This document shows, piece by piece, positions 25,921-34,492 of a stretch of 64,000 bases of DNA. Source of the stretch: Brevibacillus fluminis (GTDB taxonomy: Bacteria > Bacillota > Bacilli > Brevibacillales > Brevibacillaceae); contig NZ_RHHQ01000007.1 in the NCBI RefSeq assembly GCF_003710825.1, positions 485,903-549,902 on the forward strand, written 5' to 3'. A program made the position numbers and the translations under genes. How positions within the stretch are numbered: the first letter of the stretch is position 1; the number at the start of each line of letters is the position of its first letter. The notes under the pieces were generated by a model. The model was not told the DNA's origin. It made no database searches and saw only the letters and a list, made by a program, of their open reading frames with translations.

Positions 25921-27582
25921 TCATTGCCGTTTACCCAAGGCGTAAACCCGCAGCGCCACTTCCAATGCAAGCCGTTTGTCAGGTGACATGAAATCGTCGC
26001 CGAGCAGCTCTTTCATTTTTTCCAGCCGATGATAGAGCGTCTGCCGGACGATGAACAGCTTCTGGGCAGTGTTTTGTTTGGAGCCGTCCTCGGCCAAGTA
26101 CACTTCAAGCGTTTTTATCAGTTCTGTACCTTTCGCACGATCATAAGCGAGCAGTGGCGCGAGAGTGTCTTCTACAAATGAAACGGTAGCTGCCTCCTTT
26201 TCAATCAGCAGCAACAGGCGGTAGATGCCCGCTTCTTCATAAAACGGGCTGATGGGACGATCAAGCAAGCGCCTGATCCGGAGCATTTGCATAGCCTCAC
26301 GAAAGCTATCGCTTGCTTGCAAAAACGACTGTTTCATCCGACCGATGCCTGCGTATGAATGGGCAAACCCGAATGAGGCATAGCGGGAAGGCCCCGTCAG
26401 CGTCTCGATCGCCTTTTTCAGTCGGGCCGACGCGTGTTCGGGGGCGCCGATGTCCAGGGCGAGCACGATGATCTGCTGCGCGTGCATGGTGATGAACGGT
26501 TGAAACAGCTGAGAGAGAAACGCGAAACGGACCTGCAGGGCCAAGTGGATCCGGAGCGACTCGTCATCGTCCGGCCGCTCCTGGTTATCAGGCAGCACTG
26601 CTTCCTCCAGTTCAAGGAGTACGATTCGATACGTGCGGGCATTGGGACGCTTCACAATGCGGCTGACGAACTGCTGGACTTCCTCTTCGTTCGAATAGCG
26701 ACCGTGAATCAAATCATCCAGCCAGGCTGCTTCCGATTGCGACTTTTTCTCTTCGATATAATGCTTGCGTAAAAAATCATGGGCTAGCGAAGTGGCTGCC
26801 CGATCCAAGATCAGCGAGTCAAACGGATCTGCTGCCCGCCTCGAGATGATCAGACCGATCAGTCCGAAGGTTTGTTCCAGCGCCACGACCGGGTGAAGTA
26901 AAAAGGTTGATTCGTCTTGCTCCTTCCATTGGACCGGTTCATCTGCGACGTTCGCGACTGGCAGGGCAGCACGATGGTCGTGGATGGCCTTGAGCCACGA
27001 GGCCTCCTGCTGCGGCTGCGTGCGGGGGAAGAAGAAGGGCGAATCTTGCACAGGCAAAAAAACGACCTGTGCCCCCGTGTGGTTCTGCAGCTCCTTGATG
27101 ATGCTGCTTGTCGCACGAGAGGTGAGAGACAATGCATGGAAGGTGCGCGAGATAAGATCGAGCTTCACCAATGACTGGTGCTGGCGGTTGATGATCAGCG
27201 AGTGCAAATCCTGCGTCACTTCAATGAAGTTGACCGGCTGGCGAAAGACGATCAGCGGAAAATGGTGCTCGTCCGCTAGTGCTTTCATTTCATCCGAAAT
27301 GGTAAAAAAATAATGACCCAGCTCGATACAAAGGCAGGTTGCTTTTCTGTCGATCAGGTTTTGCAAAAATTCGGTGTGCGAAATTTGCCCCCACGGCAAG
27401 CCCACTCCTGTGGAGAGAATCAGCTCATCGCCTTGTATGATCGTCTCGTCAAAAAGCGGGATTTCTAAAATGTGTACCCATCGTACTCTGCGATGCAGCC
27501 CCGACTTGCCCGCAACAACCTCTGCATGCGCAAAGAGGGGGCGTTTCAGCACCACGTCCAAAGTAACGGTCATATCTGACAT
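25921..27582 (-). CDS. PucR-family transcriptional regulator
   Basis: 553-aa regulator. The N-terminal PucR domain (about 8-125: TLDVVLKRPLF, GDELILSTG) is followed by a GAF-like region and a C-terminal helix-turn-helix (TLEVYLAEDGSKQNTAQKL, VRQTLYHRLEKMKELLG). PucR proteins control purine, amino-acid or polyamine catabolism, usually of the adjacent gene. It is divergent from the oxidoreductase, with a 12-bp-arm inverted repeat between them. ATG 27582 follows AAGGGGGAA. Confidence 0.9.
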   Translation of the reverse strand: MSDMTVTLDVVLKRPLFAHAEVVAGKSGLHRRVRWVHILEIPLFDETIIQGDELILSTGVGLPWGQISHTEFLQNLIDRKATCLCIELGHYFFTISDEMKALADEHHFPLIVFRQPVNFIEVTQDLHSLIINRQHQSLVKLDLISRTFHALSLTSRATSSIIKELQNHTGAQVVFLPVQDSPFFFPRTQPQQEASWLKAIHDHRAALPVANVADEPVQWKEQDESTFLLHPVVALEQTFGLIGLIISRRAADPFDSLILDRAATSLAHDFLRKHYIEEKKSQSEAAWLDDLIHGRYSNEEEVQQFVSRIVKRPNARTYRIVLLELEEAVLPDNQERPDDDESLRIHLALQVRFAFLSQLFQPFITMHAQQIIVLALDIGAPEHASARLKKAIETLTGPSRYASFGFAHSYAGIGRMKQSFLQASDSFREAMQMLRIRRLLDRPISPFYEEAGIYRLLLLIEKEAATVSFVEDTLAPLLAYDRAKGTELIKTLEVYLAEDGSKQNTAQKLFIVRQTLYHRLEKMKELLGDDFMSPDKRLALEVALRVYALGKRQ

Positions 27583-27646
27583 GATTGAGTTCCCCCTTCA
27601 TCTACGGAAGCGTGGATCGTACCAATTTCGGTCGTCGGAAGACAAA

Positions 27647-27680
27647 AATGTTAAAAATAGTATAGAAAATTTTTAACATT
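27647..27680. promoter_or_regulatory. Inverted repeat in the pucR/oxidoreductase divergent region
   Basis: AATGTTAAAAAT (27647-27658) and its exact complement ATTTTTAACATT (27669-27680) flank a 10-base AT-rich centre. Its place between the divergent genes makes it a candidate PucR operator. Confidence 0.5.
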
Positions 27681-27750
27681 GTGTCTAATGTGTGTGATGC
27701 ATGACGACGGTATAGTGGAGAAAAGAAGCGCGAAAGCAGGTGAATGCGAG

Positions 27751-29028
27751 ATGGCACACATCGATTCGCTTTGGGCAGCTACGGCAAACGATCACCGAAT
27801 TAGGCCAGCTCTTGAAGGGGAGTTGACGACAGATGTTGCAATTATCGGCGGGGGGTACACTGGATTGTCCACAGCCTATCACCTGGCTCAAAAGCAGGTA
27901 GGCTGCGTCGTATTAGAGCAGCAACAGGCAGGCTGGGGAGCGAGCGGCCGCAACGCAGGGATGGTGCTGACCGGCTACAAGCCGAGCATCGACTCATTGG
28001 CCAGCAAGCACGGCAAGGAAACGGCGCGTGAACTCTTGCACATTTCGGTGGAGGGCATCAAGCTGGTGGAAACAATTGTGCGTGAGCATCGCATCAGCTG
28101 TTCCTTGGAAAACTGCGGAAATTTCGATGCCGCTTTTAAGCCAGCCCATTTGGAGGCGCTGAAGCGAAATCAGGAGTTTATGCAAACGAATTTTGGCTAC
28201 GAAACGTATGTGATCGATAAGGAACGGATGAAGCGGGAGGAAGTCAATTCGGACTTGTATCACGGTGGCTTGGTGGACCCGCACAGCTATTCCTTCCATC
28301 CGCTAAATTACGCGCTCGGACTGGCAGATGCAGCGGAAGCGAATGGAGCCGTCATCTATGATCGGACAGAGGTGACTGGGATTGCGAAACAGGGAAGCGA
28401 GTTTCTGATTCGTACATCCAGCGGCCACGTGCGGGCACAACATGTCGTGATGGCGACGAACGGCTATACGACGTCACTGGCCAAGTCGTTAGCCAAGAAA
28501 ATGGTGCCGATCGGCAGCTTCATCGTGGCGACCGAGCGATTGTCGCGCGAGGCGGTAGAACGGCTCATCCCGCATAACCGGATGATCTCAGATACGAAAA
28601 ATTTCCTCTATTACTTCCGCAGAACGCCGGATGATCGGATATTGCTGGGCGGGCGCGTCGATTTCAACGGAAAAGAGGGCGATGCGCTGTTTGGGCAGGT
28701 GCAGCAAAGCTTGATCGAGGTGTTTCCGACGCTTGCACAGACTGGGATGGATTATCGCTGGGGTGGACTACTCGGCTTTACCCTCGATTTTATGCCGCAT
28801 ATCGGTCAAACGGAGGAAGGCATTCATTTTGCGCTTGGCTATTGCGGACACGGCGCATCGATATCAACATTGATGGGCAAGCTGCTTGCAGAAAATGTGT
28901 GCGACCCACTGCGGGAAAAAAACAGCCTGGAGCGGCTGCCAATCCGTACGGTTCCGTTTCACAGCCAGCGTGCGCTGTTGCTCGGAGTAGCGTCCTTTTA
29001 CTATCATTTCGTAGATAAGTATTTCTAA
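27751..29028 (+). CDS. FAD-dependent amine/amino-acid oxidoreductase (DAO family, PuuB/YurR-like)
   Basis: 425-aa flavoprotein. The N-terminal Rossmann motif is DVAIIGGGYTGLSTAYHLA near residues 28-46, then GWGASGRNAGMVL, the stretch used by gamma-glutamylputrescine oxidases and related DAO enzymes, and a C-terminal FAD contact near ALGYCGHGASIST. It probably oxidises an amine or secondary amino acid; the exact substrate is not readable. ATG 27751 follows AGGTGA and matches the family start (IDSLWAATA). Likely regulated by the divergent PucR protein. Confidence 0.88.
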   Translation: MAHIDSLWAATANDHRIRPALEGELTTDVAIIGGGYTGLSTAYHLAQKQVGCVVLEQQQAGWGASGRNAGMVLTGYKPSIDSLASKHGKETARELLHISVEGIKLVETIVREHRISCSLENCGNFDAAFKPAHLEALKRNQEFMQTNFGYETYVIDKERMKREEVNSDLYHGGLVDPHSYSFHPLNYALGLADAAEANGAVIYDRTEVTGIAKQGSEFLIRTSSGHVRAQHVVMATNGYTTSLAKSLAKKMVPIGSFIVATERLSREAVERLIPHNRMISDTKNFLYYFRRTPDDRILLGGRVDFNGKEGDALFGQVQQSLIEVFPTLAQTGMDYRWGGLLGFTLDFMPHIGQTEEGIHFALGYCGHGASISTLMGKLLAENVCDPLREKNSLERLPIRTVPFHSQRALLLGVASFYYHFVDKYF

Positions 29029-29089
29029 AGCGAAAACCATGTTGGGTTTTCGCTTCATCGTACGGCGAAACCATTTTTGGTTTCGCCGT
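29028..29089. terminator. Two tandem hairpins after the oxidoreductase
   Basis: AAGCGAAAACC/GGTTTTCGCTT (29028-29055) and ACGGCGAAACC/GGTTTCGCCGT (29062-29089) are both perfect stems of similar sequence with six-base loops. Neither has a strong T tract, so they may act as weak terminators or transcript-protecting stems. Confidence 0.5.
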
Positions 29090-29176
29090 TTGTCGCAAGA
29101 AGGGGGTGAGGGGAGCGACAGCGAACTATAGATTGATAGCTGTATTTTCTGACATATTATCCCTCACTGGAGTGAA

Positions 29177-30778
29177 ATGCTGATGCTTTACCCTTTTTCA
29201 ATCGCTTTGTATGTAAGCTTCGTTGTCTTTTCATCGATTTGGTTGGAACGGGCCCTGCACCCTTTCTGGGTTATTGCTGCAGCCGTTTGCTTCATGTTCA
29301 CCGTATTGAATGAAAACCGCTCCAAGCATATGCAGAGCTTGCAGATTCTTTTTCTCGTCGCGTTCCATTTCGCAGCGCAAATCAACTGGTGCCACCCGCT
29401 CTATCTGATCTTAACTGCACGGGAGTACCATCGGACGCAGAGCATCCACCGCTCCGTCGGGGTGGCTGTCTTTTATTTTGCTCTCTATTCAAGCATTCGA
29501 CTCAGCTATTCTCCGACCAAAGCGTACGAATTGCTTGTGACGATCGCAGATTTGTTCAGCTCATTGTTTGTCGTCTTTCTTATTTTTCTCTTCTTGCAGG
29601 TGCAAAAAGAACGGAGGCAGCTGGAAGAGGAGGCACGCCGTCTAGTCAGCCGTGACGCACTCACAGGGTTGATGAATTTTACGGAGTTCCATAAGCAATT
29701 GCAGGCATTGACACATTCCTCGGAGCCGTTCATTTTGTTTTTGCTCGATTGTCACGATTTGAAAACGATCAATTTTGAGCAAGGCTATTCTGGGGGGAAT
29801 CAACTGCTGATCAAGTTGGCAGAATCTTTAGAAAAGGCTTTTCCGGACGCGCGTCTGATCGCCCGCTGCGGCGGAGACGATTTCGCTCTGGTGGTGCCGG
29901 CTACGCAAAACGGCAAGACGGTACAGTACTGCAAAGATTTGCTCGATCACCGGGTGGGGCCTGAGTTGGGGGTAGAGCTGATCTATGGCGAGGCTGTTTT
30001 TCCGGAAGAAGGCGGGACGAGGGACGAAATAATTTCCGCAGCCGAGCGAAAGCTGTTTTTGGTCAAGCGCGAGCTATGGCTGAAGCGTGAGGAAAATATG
30101 CTGCGCGCCGAAAAGCTGCGGGTCGTCGGCGAATTGGCTGCAGGCATGGCACATGAAATACGCAACCCGATGACAACGGTGAAAGGGTTTTTGCAAATCT
30201 CGAAGGAAAACAGCTACAACATCGAGCCGTATTATGAGCTTTTGATGATGGAAGTATCGCGGGTCAGCGAGCTTACCTCGGAACTGTTGCAATTTTCCAA
30301 ACCGCATGCGGGCGATGTGCGTGTGATTCATTTGCAGGAGAGCATTCAGAGGGCCGTGTCGCTCGCGGAAGCAGAAGCGAATTATTACAGCCATCTGATC
30401 TGTTATGAGCCGGAGAGCGAGGAGCTTTATGTGCGGATGGACCGGGACAAGCTGGTCCAGGTGCTGCTCAACCTGCTCAAAAATGCATTTGATGCCATGC
30501 CTGAACCAGGTACGGTGACGATTACGTCAAGCCGATCCGATGAGTGGTGCACGATCGAGGTGATGGATACTGGAACAGGCATGTCCGAGCAGGAGCTCCA
30601 GCAAATCTTCAATCCCTTTTTCACAACAAAAGAGACGGGGACAGGGCTCGGGCTTTCCATTTGCCATAAAATCATGAATGATCATGGCGGATCGATCGAG
30701 GTCCAGTCACGTGAGCAGCATGGGACGGTGTTCCGCATGACTCTGCCGTTAGCGACCGGTGCCCAAAAGGTTTTGTAA
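29177..30778 (+). CDS. Membrane-bound GGDEF-histidine kinase fusion
   Basis: 533-aa sensor. Five or so hydrophobic segments (about 5-22, 29-46, 54-70, 95-112, 118-142) precede a GGDEF-like domain (157-300) and a full kinase core: His326 in GELAAGMAHEIRNPMTT, then NLLKNAFDAMP, DTGTGMS and GTGLGLSICHKI. The kinase resembles sporulation kinases. The cyclase motif is GGDDF (232-236); LLDCHDLKTINF and YSGGNQ deviate at metal and GTP positions, so it may be a sensor domain. ATG 29177 or 29183 is the start (GGAG at 29169). No response regulator is adjacent. The 3' end overlaps the next gene by 30 bp. Confidence 0.85.
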   Translation: MLMLYPFSIALYVSFVVFSSIWLERALHPFWVIAAAVCFMFTVLNENRSKHMQSLQILFLVAFHFAAQINWCHPLYLILTAREYHRTQSIHRSVGVAVFYFALYSSIRLSYSPTKAYELLVTIADLFSSLFVVFLIFLFLQVQKERRQLEEEARRLVSRDALTGLMNFTEFHKQLQALTHSSEPFILFLLDCHDLKTINFEQGYSGGNQLLIKLAESLEKAFPDARLIARCGGDDFALVVPATQNGKTVQYCKDLLDHRVGPELGVELIYGEAVFPEEGGTRDEIISAAERKLFLVKRELWLKREENMLRAEKLRVVGELAAGMAHEIRNPMTTVKGFLQISKENSYNIEPYYELLMMEVSRVSELTSELLQFSKPHAGDVRVIHLQESIQRAVSLAEAEANYYSHLICYEPESEELYVRMDRDKLVQVLLNLLKNAFDAMPEPGTVTITSSRSDEWCTIEVMDTGTGMSEQELQQIFNPFFTTKETGTGLGLSICHKIMNDHGGSIEVQSREQHGTVFRMTLPLATGAQKVL

Positions 30779-31651
30779 AGCGGTGTCCAAATCTGCGTAT
30801 CGAAACGTAAATTGGTGTTCGAGAGCAGCTTGCGGCACGGCATGCTGGCCTTGCAAAATGATTTCCGCCATCTCGCCAAGCAAAAGCTCCAGGGCAAAGG
30901 CTGGCACGGGCAGCCAATGGGGGCGTTTTAGCACACCTGCTACACTTCGACCAAACTGGTTCATGGTAACCGGCTTCGGGGCGGTGGCGTTGACAGGGCC
31001 GCTGATCGCAGGGGTCTGCATACTGAAGTGAATCAAACGGGCAACGTCCTCGACGTGAATCCAAGACAGCCATTGCTTGCCCGTGCCGACCTTTCCGCCG
31101 ATAAATAGCCGGTACGGTAAAACCATCCGGCCCAGAGCGCCGCCGTTTTGACCCAAAACGACCCCCAGTCGCAAGCGGACGACACGAGTGGATTCTTCGG
31201 CAGGGAGAACAGCATTTTCCCACTGGTTTGTCACATCGGCAAGAAAGCCTTTTCCGGGTGGAAAGTTTTCGGTAAATACTGTCGTTTCCGAATAGCCATA
31301 ATAACCGACAGCCGACGCGTTGATTAATACGCTCGGCTTTTTGTTTGTTTGCGAAATCGCCTGGACGATCGCCTGGGTCAAATGTAACCGCGATGTCAAA
31401 ATGCGCTCTTTCCGTGCTGGCGACCACCGTCCCGAATTGATCGATTCTCCCGCAAGATTGACGATCGCATAATCGTCACCGAGCGAATCAAGCAAGGCTG
31501 GCAAGCGATCGATCTGGTAAGGCCGAACAGTCCCCGCAGCTACGGGGCGGTCATGGCGCGAAGCGATATAGACGGCGTGTCCGCAATCTTGCAAGGTGCG
31601 GGCAAGATGCTGCCCGACGAAGCCGGAGCCTCCAAAGATCAGAACGTCCAT
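30749..31651 (-). CDS. TIGR01777-type epimerase (SDR family)
   Basis: 300-aa short-chain dehydrogenase-like protein of the YfcH/YfhF group. The NAD(P) motif is FGGSGFVGQHLA near residue 6-17, LAGESI follows, then NASAVGYYG with active-site Tyr, and a C-terminal DUF1731-like part (ALELLLGEMAEIILQGQHAVP). Substrate unknown. ATG 31651 is eight bases after GGGAGG; ATG 31666 is upstream but has no site. Last of three minus-strand genes and convergent with the kinase. Confidence 0.9.
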   Translation of the reverse strand: MDVLIFGGSGFVGQHLARTLQDCGHAVYIASRHDRPVAAGTVRPYQIDRLPALLDSLGDDYAIVNLAGESINSGRWSPARKERILTSRLHLTQAIVQAISQTNKKPSVLINASAVGYYGYSETTVFTENFPPGKGFLADVTNQWENAVLPAEESTRVVRLRLGVVLGQNGGALGRMVLPYRLFIGGKVGTGKQWLSWIHVEDVARLIHFSMQTPAISGPVNATAPKPVTMNQFGRSVAGVLKRPHWLPVPAFALELLLGEMAEIILQGQHAVPQAALEHQFTFRYADLDTALQNLLGTGR

Positions 31652-31725
31652 TCCAATTCCTCCCAATATACACGGCTGCTCTTAGTGTAATATAGGAGTC
31701 GACATTATACAAATCGTCTGGAAAG

Positions 31726-32412
31726 TTATGTAGTCCGCCACCACATTCCCGCACATTCCGGCATGGTCACCCAGTTGTTTTGAACGACCTGCTGTGCCAG
31801 TTCGTTGCTGAAGAAGAACCGGGCGAGCTCCTCTGCTTGTGCGAGGGATTCGAAAGAGTAGTCCGCGCGCAGCCATTTGTGGCTAAAGCCATATTCACTT
31901 CCCAGCTTGGCGTAGTAGGCGGTCAAAAAGTCGGGGGGAGCAGGGTGCGTTGTGCCTGTGCCCATCGTTTCAAACAAAATGACGGTGCCACCGGGGCGCA
32001 GGACACGATTGATTTCGGCCATGACCTGGCGTAGATCGTCTTGCCAAGCTGGCAATTCGGAGGAGCAGAGATAGCAGATGCTCCAGCCAGAGACGACGAG
32101 ATCGACAGACTGATCGGCCACTGGCAAGTTGCGATGGTCGGCAACGCTCGTCTGCCAATTGGTGAAGCCACTTCTCTGCAGTTTGTCCGCCGTGATGGCA
32201 AGCATGGCAGGGGAGGCGTCAAGCGAATGAATGGAGCGCGCTTTAGCGGCAAGCGGCACTGTCAGCCTTCCCGAGCCAGCTCCCAGGTCGAGCACGTCGA
32301 GACCAGAAACCGGCCGTATCCGTTCTATTTCCTCCAATAAAATAGGCTGCTTGGAGATCATCAAATCGTATGTTTCAGCTTGAGAGCGGTAAATCGCTTC
32401 ATGATCAGGCAT
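31726..32412 (-). CDS. Class I SAM-dependent methyltransferase
   Basis: 228-aa methyltransferase with motif I LDVLDLGAGSGRLTVPLA, an acidic SLDASPAML, and RVLRPGGTVILFETMG at the post-motif III position. The substrate is not evident. GGAGGG precedes the ATG. It lies 80 bp downstream of the MerR-methyltransferase gene on the same strand, and the gap holds a dyad resembling the one in front of that gene, so the two may be co-regulated. Confidence 0.88.
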   Translation of the reverse strand: MPDHEAIYRSQAETYDLMISKQPILLEEIERIRPVSGLDVLDLGAGSGRLTVPLAAKARSIHSLDASPAMLAITADKLQRSGFTNWQTSVADHRNLPVADQSVDLVVSGWSICYLCSSELPAWQDDLRQVMAEINRVLRPGGTVILFETMGTGTTHPAPPDFLTAYYAKLGSEYGFSHKWLRADYSFESLAQAEELARFFFSNELAQQVVQNNWVTMPECAGMWWRTT

Positions 32413-32460
32413 TGTGTTCCCTCCAGATATAATTGGTGTGTTTCCCTTTGATCATACAGG

Positions 32461-32475
32461 TTGACGTAACGTGAA
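32461..32475. promoter_or_regulatory. MerR-type dyad upstream of the methyltransferase
   Basis: TTGACGTAACGTGAA is palindromic around its central A except at one pair. It shares the pattern TTKACGTWACGKKAA with the dyad at 33583-33597 and lies 48 bp before the methyltransferase start. Confidence 0.5.
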
Positions 32476-32492
32476 GGTAAAGTATAAACACG

Positions 32493-33545
32493 TCAGCGCA
32501 TCGGTACCGCGTACACCACATGTAAGAGCTCATTGATTTGCTGATGCTTATACAAATAGCCGTGCTGTTCCAGCAACGGAAGAAATACCGACAGATTGGT
32601 GAAGTGGAATTCAGACAAGAGGGCATGCTGCTCCAGCTTGCCATCACGTAGCATACCTTCAAAATAAGCCTCGCGTTTCTCATGATCGGCAAACATCAAG
32701 TCAGCAATGCAAATTCGCCCGTGTGGCACAAGCACGCGCTTCATTTCTGCTACTGCCACCGTTTTTTGCTCGTCGGTCAGGTGATGCAGGGCAAAGCTAG
32801 TGACCAAAAAATCAAACTGATGATCGAGAAAGGGAATGGACAGCAGGTTGCCAAGCTTCGCTGTGAGCGAAGGAAATTTGCGCTGGCAATGCCGGAGCAT
32901 TTCACGCGATTGATCGACCGCTGCCATGCGGATGCCTTGATGCAAGAAGAGGCCCGCTAAATTGCCGGTGCCAGTACCGAGATCAAGTCCATATTCGCCA
33001 GGGCGCGGGCCAATCAAGCGAACGAGCAGCTCAAGCGTTTCCTTATAATCTCGGTAGATGGAAAACTCCTCTGCTTTCGGCCGCACCCGATCGTCATGTG
33101 ATTCGGCCCGATGGTCATAATTCCAGCGATCGTACCAGGCGCTCCGGGCCTCACGCAAACGTTTGGAACCATCGGCTAACTGGAAAATGTCGGCCATGTC
33201 AATCGATTGGTTCGATTTGAGCAGGTCGATCATTTGATCGGTAGTAAACAAAATCTGCTTCATCTCCACCCATTGCGCATACATGACGGAGCGCTGAAGC
33301 TCCAGATAATCGAGCAAGAGGTCTTTGTTTCCCGAATCGACATGGTTCAGCGCTTTGGCGATATCGTCTAGCGTCATGCCCACTTCGCGCAGGGCGATAA
33401 TCGTTTGCAGGCGCCACACGTCTTGCTCAGAAAAGTGTCGATACTGGTTTTCGGCATGTCGGGGGGCGATCAGGCCTTTCTCTTCATAGAAGCGAATGGC
33501 CCGAGTCGAGATGTTCAGCTTTTGCGCGATTTCGTTGATTTTCAC
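32493..33545 (-). CDS. MerR-family regulator fused to a methyltransferase domain
   Basis: 350-aa fusion. Residues 1-75 are a MerR winged helix (KINEIAQKLNISTRAIRFYE, then YRHFSEQDVWRLQ), 76-125 a coiled dimerisation arm, and about 165-330 a class I methyltransferase with motif I GLDLGTGTGNLAG near 187-199 and VDQSREM, LTDEQK and VLVPHGRICIADLMF. The methyltransferase replaces the usual ligand-binding tail, so SAM or a methylated product may be the signal. GTG 33545 matches the family start; GTG 33566 is a seven-codon longer alternative. No strong ribosome site decides. Confidence 0.85.
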   Translation of the reverse strand: MKINEIAQKLNISTRAIRFYEEKGLIAPRHAENQYRHFSEQDVWRLQTIIALREVGMTLDDIAKALNHVDSGNKDLLLDYLELQRSVMYAQWVEMKQILFTTDQMIDLLKSNQSIDMADIFQLADGSKRLREARSAWYDRWNYDHRAESHDDRVRPKAEEFSIYRDYKETLELLVRLIGPRPGEYGLDLGTGTGNLAGLFLHQGIRMAAVDQSREMLRHCQRKFPSLTAKLGNLLSIPFLDHQFDFLVTSFALHHLTDEQKTVAVAEMKRVLVPHGRICIADLMFADHEKREAYFEGMLRDGKLEQHALLSEFHFTNLSVFLPLLEQHGYLYKHQQINELLHVVYAVPMR

Positions 33546-33581
33546 GGGGCTTGCACATCCTTTCACTCTTTAAAACTAAAC

Positions 33582-33604
33582 CTTTACGTTACGGTAATGT
33601 AAAG
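33582..33604. promoter_or_regulatory. MerR-type operator dyad before the MerR-methyltransferase gene
   Basis: A 23-bp dyad: CTTTACGTTAC and GTAATGTAAAG flank a central G, with one mismatch. It lies 37 bp before the start, where a MerR-type regulator would sit between -35 and -10. Likely autoregulation. Confidence 0.6.
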
Positions 33605-33626
33605 AAAAAACTTAATAGAAAGCTAC

Positions 33627-33656
33627 TTGACAAAAGTAAGTAAGTGAAGTTATGAT
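33627..33656 (+). promoter_or_regulatory. Sigma-A promoter of the pirin-azoR operon
   Basis: TTGACA (33627-33632), an 18-base spacer and TATGAT (33651-33656). The spacer contains repeated AAGTAAGT. Confidence 0.75.
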
Positions 33657-33677
33657 ACTAACTGAAAGTAAGTTACT
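33648..33677. promoter_or_regulatory. Operator-like repeats over the pirin-azoR start site
   Basis: AGTTA-N6-TAACT (33648-33663) covers the -10 box, and the palindrome AGTAAGTTACT follows at 33667-33677. AAGTAAGT repeats upstream share the unit. TACT/AGTA dyads are typical of DUF24/HxlR (YodB-type) quinone-sensing repressors that control azoreductases in B. subtilis. Confidence 0.45.
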
Positions 33678-33751
33678 GACATGATTTACTTTTCGCTTTC
33701 AACAATAATCATTGCGAAAACCCGCAAACTAATGAGGAAGGAGGCAATCAC

Positions 33752-34462
33752 ATGATTCGTATTTATCCTGCTGAATCTCGATATGCAGCTGATCACGGCT
33801 GGTTGAAAAGCAAATTCAGCTTTTCCTTTGCAGAGTACTATGATCCGAGCAACCAGCTTTTTGGACCGCTGCGTGTATTCAATGACGATATCGTCCAGCC
33901 GGGTTACGGCTTTGGCGCCCATCCGCACAGAGAGATGGAAATCGTCAGCGTCGTGCTGAAAGGCGAATTGGGCCACGAGGATAGCACCGGTAAGAAAGAG
34001 GTGGTTCGCCCGGGGGAAATTCAGCGCATGAGCGCGGGGACAGGGATTGTCCACTCCGAGATGAATCCATCGCAAACCGAGGAAGTCAACTTTTTGCAAT
34101 TGTGGTTCCTGCCTGCTGAGACGGGGCTTACCCCTTCCTACGAGCAAAAGGCCTATGACATGAGCAAACGGAAAAATAACCTGCTTCCTGTCGTATCCAG
34201 TAAGGCTTTGGAAGAGCATGTGGTCCATATCCACCAAGATTTGACCATGTATCTTTCTGACCTGGAGGCAAATCATACACTTACGTTTGAGCAAGCGCAA
34301 GACCGGTATACGTATGTTTTCGTCATGGAAGGAACCCTCCGTTTAAACGGCGAGGCTGTGCTGAACCGACGCGATGCTGCGCGGATCACAGACATTACAA
34401 AGCTTCAAATCGAAACAGCAGAAGGCGCATCATTCATGCTGATTGACCTGCCTTCCGCCTAA
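33752..34462 (+). CDS. Pirin family protein (quercetin-2,3-dioxygenase-like)
   Basis: 236-aa bicupin. Metal ligands of the N-terminal cupin are His57, His59 (AHPHREME), His101 and Glu103 (GIVHSEMN). Related YhhW/YxaG-like pirins oxidise quercetin or act as redox-sensitive proteins. The gene is followed 30 bp later by an azoreductase, a common pairing in quinone and flavonoid detoxification. GAAGGAGGC precedes the ATG. Confidence 0.9.
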   Translation: MIRIYPAESRYAADHGWLKSKFSFSFAEYYDPSNQLFGPLRVFNDDIVQPGYGFGAHPHREMEIVSVVLKGELGHEDSTGKKEVVRPGEIQRMSAGTGIVHSEMNPSQTEEVNFLQLWFLPAETGLTPSYEQKAYDMSKRKNNLLPVVSSKALEEHVVHIHQDLTMYLSDLEANHTLTFEQAQDRYTYVFVMEGTLRLNGEAVLNRRDAARITDITKLQIETAEGASFMLIDLPSA

Positions 34463-34492
34463 CAACCAACTATTGAAAGGAAGATTTTAACC

